This document shows, one piece after another, positions 9,155-17,237 of a DNA stretch of 64,000 bases. Source of the DNA: Oscillatoria nigro-viridis PCC 7112. GTDB taxonomy: Bacteria; Cyanobacteriota; Cyanobacteriia; Cyanobacteriales; Microcoleaceae. Positions within the stretch are counted from its first letter, which is position 1, and each line of letters opens with the position of its first letter. The notes below the pieces were generated by a model that did not search any database, was not told where the DNA came from, and saw only the letters and a program-made list of their open reading frames with translations. A program made the position numbers and the translations under genes. The stretch spans positions 572,501 to 636,500 of the forward strand of contig NC_019729.1 of assembly GCF_000317475.1 (NCBI RefSeq). The letters are read 5' to 3'.

Positions 9155-10531
9155 TTATGCCTTCTGCCGAACGGTGACTAATTGCCCGATCGCCTTAACC
9201 GCAATACTGGGAGAAAAAAGTACCCCCGGCGACTCAATCATGTGCAGAACTTCCAAAAATGCTTGACAAACTTTAGCATCTGAGACCAGCACTTTTAACA
9301 CTAGATCCATGTAATCAATTGTCAGCCGCGTAGCAAGGTTTAGTTTTGCACCCGTACTTCCGCGATAGCGGGAATCCTGACTGATGGCAAACGTCCAAGG
9401 AACAGTGTGTAATTTTGCTAGTTTTTGTTGAAATTGTCGCGCAAAGCCTGTTAAATCGCCTTCTGGATACCGCTCTCTTTGCTTTTGCAAACATTTATCT
9501 AGCATCTGAGCATCTAGTGCAGCAACGGTCATTCCTTGACCATAAACCGGGTTGAAAGCGCAAACTGCATGACCGATAACTGCCAAATTTTCAGGATAGC
9601 GGGAGAGGCGATCGTAGTGGCGCAAACGGTTTTCGGTACCTCGATAACTATAAACTGGTGTGATGGCTTCTGCGTCTTTAATCGGATGATAAATTGTCGG
9701 GGTTGGCAGAGTGCGGGCAAATTCTAGAAAACCTGCTTCGTCTGTGGGGGGATAATCGCGATCGCCCCCGGCGAGAGTCACCAGCCAGCGATTGCCTTCG
9801 ATCGGGAAAATTGCACCGCCACGGTTGCGAAATGGCGGTGATGTTGAGACAAATACTGGCGCTGTGTCTGACAATTTACCGCTGCATTTATAGATGCGGC
9901 TGGCATAGCCGACAAAAGCATTGATAACGGTTTCTTGCGGAGGTTCATAGCCCAAACTTTTCAACCATTGAGGTGTTTTGGAAACTTTGCCACCAGCATC
10001 GACTACCAAATCTGCATTCAAATTCTCTGTATGGATGTTACCAGGGTTGTGGCGATCGCGAAAACACACCGACACGCCAGCAATCTCCGCGCGCGAGGCA
10101 TTCGCCAGCAACCCCCTTACTGTGCCTCCTTCGAGGAAATGCACGTTCGTATTTTCAGCCAAGCGGCGGCGAATTTGCCAATCAACTAAATCCCGACTGA
10201 ACATAATTAAATCATTTAGATCCGGGCTAAATTGCGGGGCCCAACCCGCCGGACTAAACCACCCGATCGACCTCGGATCTAAACTAGGAGCACCAGCAGC
10301 TATCAGTTCGTTTTCCCAGCCGGGAAAAAACTCTTCTAAGATGATTCTCCCCCGATTTAAAAGGATGTGAAGGTGACAGGATTGAGGAATCCCGGGGCGA
10401 GGTGCGGGTTTTTCTGGCAAAAAATCTCGTTCAACAATACTTACTCGATCGAAGTGTTTTGCTAATACTCTAGAGGCCAACAGTCCTGCTAAACTGCCGC
10501 CAATAATAATTGCATGACTTTCTCGCTGCAC
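9155..10531 (-). CDS. FAD-dependent monooxygenase-like oxidoreductase
   Basis: 458 residues with a classic N-terminal FAD-binding Rossmann fold (AIIIGGSLAGLLASRVLAKH, then an acidic end at VSIVERD). A second flavin contact is ADLVVDAGGKVSKTP in the middle, and the C-terminal FAD motif is AVIGHAVCAFNPVYGQGMTV. This matches the group of geranylgeranyl-reductase/aromatic hydroxylase-like flavoproteins (FAD_binding_3-like). The enzymes oxidise or epoxidise hydrophobic or aromatic substrates; the substrate here is unknown. No transmembrane segment or signal peptide is visible. The gene stands alone. Confidence 0.75.
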   Translation of the reverse strand: MQRESHAIIIGGSLAGLLASRVLAKHFDRVSIVERDFLPEKPAPRPGIPQSCHLHILLNRGRIILEEFFPGWENELIAAGAPSLDPRSIGWFSPAGWAPQFSPDLNDLIMFSRDLVDWQIRRRLAENTNVHFLEGGTVRGLLANASRAEIAGVSVCFRDRHNPGNIHTENLNADLVVDAGGKVSKTPQWLKSLGYEPPQETVINAFVGYASRIYKCSGKLSDTAPVFVSTSPPFRNRGGAIFPIEGNRWLVTLAGGDRDYPPTDEAGFLEFARTLPTPTIYHPIKDAEAITPVYSYRGTENRLRHYDRLSRYPENLAVIGHAVCAFNPVYGQGMTVAALDAQMLDKCLQKQRERYPEGDLTGFARQFQQKLAKLHTVPWTFAISQDSRYRGSTGAKLNLATRLTIDYMDLVLKVLVSDAKVCQAFLEVLHMIESPGVLFSPSIAVKAIGQLVTVRQKA

Positions 10532-10639
10532 TATCGAATTCCTTGAAAGCTAATTTGCTATGGCATTGGTAGATTAATTGTTCACAATTTGTCTGGGCTT
10601 CTGTGCCGACTGCTTCGTAAAACTTACCTAAACTTATCT

Positions 10640-10760
10640 AAAGCCATCTTTAGATACAATTCATGTTTACTTCCTACGCTGTTGGGTAGACGGCTAATCC
10701 CAAGATAAGTAGGCTATCCCCTCAAGCCGAGGGTTCCCAGTTTAAAATGTTCAGACTTGC
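10640..10760 (-). ncRNA. Right end / probable omega RNA of the TnpB element
   Basis: The minus strand downstream of and overlapping the tnpB stop reads GGGAACCCTCGGCTTGAGGG, then GATAGCC, a structured GC-rich segment like those at the right ends of cyanobacterial IS200/IS605 elements. In TnpB systems the 3' end of the gene and the right end form the guide (omega) RNA. The 3' boundary and guide sequence cannot be fixed by eye; the extent given is approximate. Confidence 0.4.
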
Positions 10761-11813
10761 ATTCAAATCACGATCTAAAGATATGCCACAAGCAGGACAG
10801 TCAAAAGTCCGAATGCTTAGTGGCATATCTTTTTTAGTGCCACAATTCGAGCAAGTTTTAGTGCTGGGGAACCATTGGTCTACCAAGACTAAATTTGCTC
10901 CATACATTTTGCACTTATAATCGAGTAGACGCTTGAACTCGTAAAACCCTAGATCCGATATTGCCCCGGCTAACTTGTGATTCGCCATCATTCCTTGAAC
11001 ATTCAAGTTTTCAATCTTAATTAGCTTAAAAGTTTGAGCTAAATAAGTTGTTAGCTTGTGAAGAAAGTCTAAACGAATATTAGCTATCCGTGTATGGAGC
11101 CGACGGATTTTATCGTAGGTTTTACGCTGATTTTGGGAGCCTCTTACCTGTTTTGATGCTTGGCGCTGCAACGTAGCAAGCTTGGTTTTCGCTTGTTTTA
11201 ACGGCTTCGGCGCATCAAAGACCTGCTGAGTTGACAGCGTGGCAAAAGAATTAATGCCTACATCGATTCCTACAGAGCTTTCAGATTGTTGCACTGGCAA
11301 ACGTTCGGCATCAACGCAAAAGGAAACAAACCAACGACTTCCTTCTTTTGAAATCGTAAAAGTTTGAGACACATAACCGCATTCTAAGGCTTCGTAGAGT
11401 CGAAAAGTTCCCAATGTAGGAATCTTGATAGTGCTGCCAGCATTTAGTAAAACTTTGCCCTTAGACGAATCAACTGTAAAAGATTGACCCCAGCGGCGAC
11501 TAGCAAATTTTGGATGACCTGCCTTTCCAGAGCGATACCGCCTAAAAGCATCTTTCAAGTCAATAAAAGCATTTTGATAAACGCGACTAGATAATTGATT
11601 CATCCAAGCGAATTCAGGCTGTTTCTTGACGTAGTTGGTGAGAACTTTTTTGACTTCGTTAAGTACCTTTGAGTCTGTGAATTGTCCCTCGCCATACATT
11701 TGAGTCCGCAAGCTCAACCCCATGTTAAACACTACCCGCCGAAATCCTGCGTGTTTTGCCATCAAGGTCGCTTCCCGGTTATTCAATTTGAGCGCTCGCT
11801 TGACGGCAAACAC
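10722..11813 (-). CDS. tnpB: RNA-guided endonuclease TnpB (IS200/IS605 family)
   Basis: A TnpB protein of about 363 residues. The catalytic RuvC residues are in place: Asp in SVGIDVGINSFATL, Glu in LIKIENLNVQGM and Asp in ISLDRDLNASLNIL. The zinc-finger insert is CSNCGTKKDM with CPACG. The N-terminus FAVKRALKLNNREATLMAKH, then GFRRVVFNMGLSL, is typical. A GTG at 11813 preceded by AGGAG fits the family start better than the TTG at 11828. TnpB cuts DNA guided by an RNA made from the element's right end, which helps keep the transposon in place. No tnpA is present, so this is a tnpB-only element that would need a transposase in trans. The gene appears intact. Confidence 0.88.
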   Translation of the reverse strand: MFAVKRALKLNNREATLMAKHAGFRRVVFNMGLSLRTQMYGEGQFTDSKVLNEVKKVLTNYVKKQPEFAWMNQLSSRVYQNAFIDLKDAFRRYRSGKAGHPKFASRRWGQSFTVDSSKGKVLLNAGSTIKIPTLGTFRLYEALECGYVSQTFTISKEGSRWFVSFCVDAERLPVQQSESSVGIDVGINSFATLSTQQVFDAPKPLKQAKTKLATLQRQASKQVRGSQNQRKTYDKIRRLHTRIANIRLDFLHKLTTYLAQTFKLIKIENLNVQGMMANHKLAGAISDLGFYEFKRLLDYKCKMYGANLVLVDQWFPSTKTCSNCGTKKDMPLSIRTFDCPACGISLDRDLNASLNILNWEPSA

Positions 11814-11997
11814 AAAACTTCTCCTCAACGATTAAGTATGGATATTTTTAGCGAACTATTTGGTACTTAAGTCTTGCTCCTCTACGATTATTGTAATCAG
11901 ACTTACCATTACTACCATCTATAGTCATTTCAAATAAATGTGAGACAAATGCAAGATGATGTAAAATCAAGAAAAATTGTTAACTCGGAGCCGAAAA

Positions 11998-12869
11998 ATG
12001 GCATACAGTCTAGATTTAAGAAAAAGAGTAGTGGATTATGTGGAAAATGGAGGGGGTATAACCAAAGCCGCCGCCCTGTTTAAAGTAGGAAGAGCAACAA
12101 TATACAGATGGCTAGGGAGGGAAGACCTTCGAGCCACTAAGGTAGAACACCGTGAGCGAAAGATAGACTGGGAAATGCTCAGAAAAGATGTAGAAGAAAA
12201 TCCCGAAGCAAGATTAATAGAAAGAGCAAGGAAATTCGGGGTGAGAGCGAGTGCCATATGCTATGCCTTAAAGAAAATGAAAATTACGAATAAAAAAAAG
12301 AATTTCGTTATAGAGAAAGGAATAGAGAAGAAAGAATACAATACTACCAAACACTGAGAACTTTAATTAAAGTTCATGGGAGTAAAAGCCTTGTATTTAT
12401 TGATGAGTCAGGGTTTGAAGAGTTTCATGCTTGTGTTTATGCGTGGTCAAAAAAAGGGAGAAAAGTATATGGGGAGAGACAAGGAAAACGCGGAAAAAGA
12501 GAAAATTTAGTAGCAGGAAGAAGAAAAGGCAACAAGGACTTGATTGCACCTATGGTCTTTACAGGGAGCTTGAATGCAGAAAGTTTTGAAGGGTGGTTAG
12601 CTTTATATTTATTGCCATCTTTAACAATACCATCAATATTAATCATGGATAATGCACCGATTCATCGTAAGACAGCAATTAGGCTCCTGGTGGAGGAAGC
12701 AGGCCATCAGATACTTTTTTTACCAAAATACTCTCCTGACTTAAATGATATTGAGCATGATTTTAGTGCATTAAAGAGAGCTAAAATGTATGCGTCTCCT
12801 GGCACATCTCTTGATGAAGTTATTCGTGCTTATTGTGCAGAAAGAGTGTCTCATACTTATTTGAAATGA
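11998..12869 (+). CDS. IS630 transposase, made by -1 frameshifting
   Basis: ORF A (11998-12357) encodes an HTH domain starting MAYSLDLRKRVVDYVENGGG, with GGAG about 9 bases upstream. ORF B lies in the -1 frame and runs to 12869. It has the DDE core (SLVFIDESGFEE, ILIMDNAPIHRK, FLPKYSPDLNDIEHDFSALK). The two frames meet at eight adenines followed by G (12292-12300), which contains the heptamer A AAA AAG in the zero frame. This is a known efficient slippery sequence used by many IS630 elements. Shifting -1 there gives one continuous protein of about 290 residues. All three DDE-region motifs are present and the element's ends are intact, so it may be active. Confidence 0.85.
12294..12300 (+). 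promoter_or_regulatory. Programmed -1 frameshift heptamer A AAA AAG
   Basis: In the ORF A frame the codons here are AAA (12295) and AAG (12298), preceded by A. This places the heptamer in the phase needed for tandem slippage into ORF B, whose frame is open across the site (EFRYRERNREERIQYY). Confidence 0.7.
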
Positions 12870-12874
12870 CTATA

Positions 12875-13122
12875 TCTCGGCTGCGCCCCAGCGCACCTTA
12901 CTCATAACTCAGAACTAACAATCTAACAACTGCCAATTTACATACCACAAATATCCCTAAAGTGATAGCCGACCTCAGACATATTTCTACACTTCCAACT
13001 GTAGGGGGATGCTTTAGCTCGTCAATAAGGCGATGCTTGCCATTGGGGGCATGAGTCTAAAACTATACATGGGTTAACTTGCGCCCATGAGCGCGCACCC
13101 ACCCCTTAACGAGGAATATAGT
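12875..13122. other. Intergenic, upstream of the repeat protein
   Basis: No gene, tRNA or clear repeat is seen. The region presumably carries the promoter of the following gene. Confidence 0.4.
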
Positions 13123-16100
13123 ATGTATCAAAATTTGCCAATAAATCCACAACTGTATAACATCGGGTTCTGGCTGGCTCAAGTGCCAGTAGAGCAGACT
13201 ACAACTACAAACACAGCAGAAGACGCAGCACTCCTCTATTCCGGGCCGCAATTTTTCATCGCCTTGATAGCTGGAGTGGTACTCGCCTGCGCTTTCCAAC
13301 TCTTGCTAACAAATTTATCAGTAGCCGCGGGCCTTTCGTACATGGGACAATCCCGCGACGACCGCGACCACCACTCGGATAGCGGCAGTTCCCCAGTCCG
13401 CCACATCGGCCGAAAAGTAGGGACTTGGACGCTGATTACCGTCACCGTCGCCCTATTCTTTGCTTGCTTGCTTGCAGTTAAGCTGAGCTTGATTAGCAGT
13501 CCCGGTTTAGGTGCGATCGTCGGTTTAGTGGTGTGGGCAACCTATTTCTCAATGCTGGTTTGGGTGAGTTCCACCACCGTCGGTTCCTTGATCGGTTCCG
13601 TCGTCAACACCGCCACATCAGGCTTTCAAGCCATTGTCGGCACCGCAGCCTCGGCCCTGGGCGCCAAAGCAGCCAGCAACCAAGTAGTCGCCACAGCCAA
13701 AGCAGCAGCAGCAGCAGTGGGCCACGAACTCGGTAGCGCGATCGACCCCACAAGCTTGCGAGAAAACGTCGAAGACTACATCCAAAGCCTCAAACCGCCA
13801 GAATTAGACATCAAAGGGATGCGTAGCGAGTTTGAAAAATTGCTCAACGATCCGCAACTAAAAACCATTGCAGCGGAAAATTTGCCGAATCTCGACCGGC
13901 AAACTCTCGTAGATTTAGTAAGTTCGCGATCGGACTTATCAAAACGCGACGTAAACCGGATTGTAGACCAACTTCAAGATGCTTGGAAACAAGTAGGAAA
14001 ACAAGAGCAGCAATCAGACGGCATCGCCCAATTAGTAGACTATCTCAAATCTGCCAAATCGGGAGATTTGGTCTCAGATAAATTGGCAAGTAGGGTAGAA
14101 AAAGCCCTCAGCAATCTGCGCGGTCAAAATTCTGGACAAAGCCCGACCATGATGTCCCAAGCAACGACAATGGCAGTCAATGCTTTAATGGGAATAGTAT
14201 TGGGTCGCACGGATATTTCTGACTTAGATGTTGAAAAAGTAATCGGTCAGCTCAAAGAAGCTAAAGACAAAGTTGGCCAGCAAGCTGATAAAATTACCGC
14301 TCAAGTCAAAGGCGAACCCGTAACTTACAGCCCAATTCGCGCCGACGTAGAAAACTACCTACTCAACACTTATTCGTGGCAGATGAACCCCCAAGCCATC
14401 GAGCGCGAATTTCGTGACGTGCTCTACGATCCTACAGCCGATCCGGGAACTGTGCGCCGCGAATTAGAAAAACTAAAACAGTCTAATTTTGCGGAAATCT
14501 TGGCCAGCCGAGGCGTTTTTACCCAAGACAAAATTAAAGAAATTTCTCAGGAATTAGAAGCAATTAGACAGCGAGTTTTACAAACCGCGATCTTTGCCGA
14601 GGAGCAAGAAAAATCTCGCGATTTGCAGTGGCGGGTGGAAACTTATTTGAAGCTGACGCCGAAAGATGAACTGACAGCAACAGCTATCGGGAGCGATTTC
14701 AAAAAAATCTTAGAGGACTCCGACGCTAGTTACGAACAGTTGCGCGATCGCCTGTCTCCTTACACCCGCGACAGTTTCGTGCAAATTCTCCGAGGTCGCG
14801 AAAACTTCGGATTTCAGGAAGTAGAACAGATTGTTCAAGAGTTGGAAAGGACGCGAGATGTAGTTTTAGCAGATGCTAAAGGTCTGCAAGAAGCAGCGCA
14901 AGTCCGACTAGACAACCAGTGGCAAAGAGTGCAAGAATACTTGAAGTCTACGGGCAAAGAAGAACTCAATCCCGAAGGCATCAAGCGCGATTTGAAAACG
15001 CTGCTGGACAACCCGGAAGCGGGAATGTGGGCGCTAAGAGCTAGAGCTTCTAGGTTCGATCGCGAAACTTTGGTAAAATTGCTATCTCAGCGGAAAGACC
15101 TCAGCGAAGACCAAGTAAATCAGCTTCTCGACAGCGCCGAAGAAACTTGGCACAGCGCAGTGCACGCGCCGCAAAAGTTGGCCCAAAAAGCTAAGGATCA
15201 GTACGACCAAACCACAACCGCCCTTGCAGATTACCTCCGCAATACTGGCAAATCAGAACTCAATCCTGAAGGGATTAAGCGGGATTTGACAAAACTGCTG
15301 GAAAATCCTAAAGAAGGAGCTTTAGCGCTGCGCGGCCGCCTGTCTCAAGTCGATCGCGATACTTTGGTAAAACTGCTTTCTCAGAGACAAGATTTGAGCG
15401 AGGAACAAGTCAATCAAATTATCGATCAAGTGCAGGAAACTCTCGGCTCGATTGTGAAAGCGCCGCGCCGTTTGGCAAAACGGGTGCAAAGCCAAGTGCA
15501 AGATTTTCAGAGTGTTTTAGAAGATTATTTGCGTAATACGGGCAAGGATGAATTAAATCCCGAAGCTATCAAGCGCGACTTGCAACTGCTGCTGCATGAC
15601 CCGAAAGTCGGCGCTTACAGTTTGGGCGAGCGCTTGTCACACATCGATCGAGCTACAGTTGTTTCTCTGCTGTCTCAGCGGCCGGATATTTCTGAAGCAG
15701 AAGCCAATCGCATTGTCGATGGAATTTTGTCGGTGCGCGATGAGTTCGCACTGCAAATTCAGAAAATACAGGAGGGTATTCAGTCGGTAATTGACGGGAT
15801 TCTCGGAAAAATTCGGGATTACCTCAATTCGCTCGATCGCCCTGAACTAAATTACGAAGGCATTACGCGGGACGTGCGGAAGTTATTTGACGACCCGCAA
15901 GCCGGATTTGACGCTTTGCGCGATCGGCTGGGTCAGTTCAACCGCGATACTTTAGTAGCACTAATTAGTTCCCGCGAGGACATTTCCGAAGCAGATGCCA
16001 ACCGCTTGATCGACCAAATTGAGAGAAGCCGCAACAGCGTCTTGCAAAGAGCAGAACGCTTGCAGCAAGAGGCGCAGCTTCGCCTCGAAAGCATCAAATT

Positions 16101-16227
16101 ACAAGCCGAAAAACAAGCCGAAGAAACTCGGAAAGCGGCAGAAGTTGCCTCTTGGTGGCTGTTTTTCACGGCTCTTTCCTCGGCGGCTGCAGCAGCAGGC
16201 GCAGGTGCTTTAGCCGTCATCCGATAA
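13123..16227 (+). CDS. Large membrane-anchored helical repeat protein
   Basis: About 1034 residues, of unknown function. After a short N-terminus there are about three hydrophobic segments in the first 180 residues (FFIALIAGVVLACAFQLLLT, WTLITVTVALFFACLLAV, LGAIVGLVVWATYFSMLVWV). The middle consists of seven divergent units of about 100-130 residues built on LNPEGIKRDLKTLLDNPEAG, then RFDRETLVKLLSQRKDLSED, then QVNQLLDSAEETW. They are joined by charged helical linkers (for example QRAERLQQEAQLRLESI). A final hydrophobic segment (WWLFFTALSSAAAAAGAGAL) ends the protein. The architecture suggests an inner-membrane protein with a long helical domain. The ATG at 13123 has GAGG upstream; the ATG at 13087 has none. 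Similar proteins occur in other cyanobacteria as hypotheticals. Confidence 0.6.
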   Translation: MYQNLPINPQLYNIGFWLAQVPVEQTTTTNTAEDAALLYSGPQFFIALIAGVVLACAFQLLLTNLSVAAGLSYMGQSRDDRDHHSDSGSSPVRHIGRKVGTWTLITVTVALFFACLLAVKLSLISSPGLGAIVGLVVWATYFSMLVWVSSTTVGSLIGSVVNTATSGFQAIVGTAASALGAKAASNQVVATAKAAAAAVGHELGSAIDPTSLRENVEDYIQSLKPPELDIKGMRSEFEKLLNDPQLKTIAAENLPNLDRQTLVDLVSSRSDLSKRDVNRIVDQLQDAWKQVGKQEQQSDGIAQLVDYLKSAKSGDLVSDKLASRVEKALSNLRGQNSGQSPTMMSQATTMAVNALMGIVLGRTDISDLDVEKVIGQLKEAKDKVGQQADKITAQVKGEPVTYSPIRADVENYLLNTYSWQMNPQAIEREFRDVLYDPTADPGTVRRELEKLKQSNFAEILASRGVFTQDKIKEISQELEAIRQRVLQTAIFAEEQEKSRDLQWRVETYLKLTPKDELTATAIGSDFKKILEDSDASYEQLRDRLSPYTRDSFVQILRGRENFGFQEVEQIVQELERTRDVVLADAKGLQEAAQVRLDNQWQRVQEYLKSTGKEELNPEGIKRDLKTLLDNPEAGMWALRARASRFDRETLVKLLSQRKDLSEDQVNQLLDSAEETWHSAVHAPQKLAQKAKDQYDQTTTALADYLRNTGKSELNPEGIKRDLTKLLENPKEGALALRGRLSQVDRDTLVKLLSQRQDLSEEQVNQIIDQVQETLGSIVKAPRRLAKRVQSQVQDFQSVLEDYLRNTGKDELNPEAIKRDLQLLLHDPKVGAYSLGERLSHIDRATVVSLLSQRPDISEAEANRIVDGILSVRDEFALQIQKIQEGIQSVIDGILGKIRDYLNSLDRPELNYEGITRDVRKLFDDPQAGFDALRDRLGQFNRDTLVALISSREDISEADANRLIDQIERSRNSVLQRAERLQQEAQLRLESIKLQAEKQAEETRKAAEVASWWLFFTALSSAAAAAGAGALAVIR

Positions 16228-16257
16228 AAAAGACTCAAGTTGCGATCGGATTGCCGA

Positions 16258-16295
16258 TAGTGCCTGATATGAGTTTATACTCATATCAGGCACTA
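16258..16295. terminator. Perfect 17-bp hairpin after the repeat-protein gene
   Basis: TAGTGCCTGATATGAGT (16258-16274) is followed by TTAT and its exact complement (16279-16295), 30 bases after the stop codon. It lacks a U-run, so it may be a processing or dyad site rather than an intrinsic terminator. Confidence 0.5.
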
Positions 16296-17237
16296 ATGTG
16301 AGTAAAAGATTCGATCGGGGAGTGGGAACGGGTGTTGTATTTAATTTTTTGTACTGTTTAAGGTTATTGGCAAGCCCGCCCCTGTGGTTTTTTTGAATAT
16401 GGTAAAAACTGTGAATTTATACATTTTAATTAGCAGTTTTGATTCATTCACCATAGATCGGTGAAAATCTTAATTTTGGGATTTCCTAATTGTCTATTTT
16501 ATTGGCAGATGTAAACGAAAAGTCTGCCGGTATTAATTACTTCTGATAGAGCAATTTTTTTTTAGTTATGAACGTGGTTCAGGCTTGGAGGCAGGATAGG
16601 CTTTTGGCCCTATTCCACCACTCCTGCAAGGATTGCTAGAGAACGACAAAAATCAAAACAGCTATTGAAATGAGATCCTTTTGGCAGGCAAAACTCGACG
16701 CGCCAGTCCGCTGTCTCCTCAATATTTTTTAGGTACAATAATAGTTAGGGTTCTCAACCCAGCACGCCTGTTCTACAAACCGCCCGCGGGAGCATCTCAT
16801 ATTTGTAAAAACACTGATTCTGGCTCCTGACTTCTGACTTCTGACTCTTTTCTCCTGGCTTCTGACTCCTGACTCCTAAATCCTATTTCTAGCGGAGGGC
16901 TGCTTTCATTGAGATGCTCCCCCGCCCGCCGCCCTGGCTGCATCAGTATCAAACGCGAACTATTTTGAGTTCGATCGGCGGTTTATTTTGAAGATGCCGA
17001 TCGTCAGGTTATAACTTGTAGTTCATAGGTTGTGCATAATATGGAACTAAAGCTGTGAAAATACTACACTGGCTGTGGGGGGCAACATACCGGATACCTT
17101 GGAACTACCAAGGGCTTTGCTTTCGTCAGCCTAGAAAAGTCCAAACACGCAGGTCCTGCGATCGCCCATGCTAAACAATCTACGTCTCAAACCTCTCCTG
17201 GCTAGTTGCCTAGTAGCACCGTGAGGAGGGCGACGCC
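16296..17237. other. Intergenic with 7-nt repeats and an inverted GGGAGCATCTCA pair
   Basis: No gene is seen in about 940 bases. At 16821-16882 there is a degenerate heptamer repeat (units like TTCTGAC/TCCTGAC). It is flanked by GGGAGCATCTCA (near 16789) and its inverted partner GAGATGCTCCC (near 16910), so the block resembles a small palindromic insertion. The last 100 bases lead into the kinase gene, with a strong AGGAGGG ribosome-binding site at 17224-17230. Confidence 0.5.

Larger units (their letters stand above)
11922..12872 (+). mobile_element. Complete IS630-family insertion sequence (951 bp)
   Basis: Terminal inverted repeats TAGTCATTTCAAATA (11922-11936, extending to 11947) and the complement ending at 12872 match with two mismatches over about 26 bases. 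The ends are flanked by TA dinucleotides (11920-11921 and 12873-12874), the usual IS630 target duplication. The transposase stop codon lies inside the right repeat. The element sits just beside the tnpB element. Confidence 0.88.
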
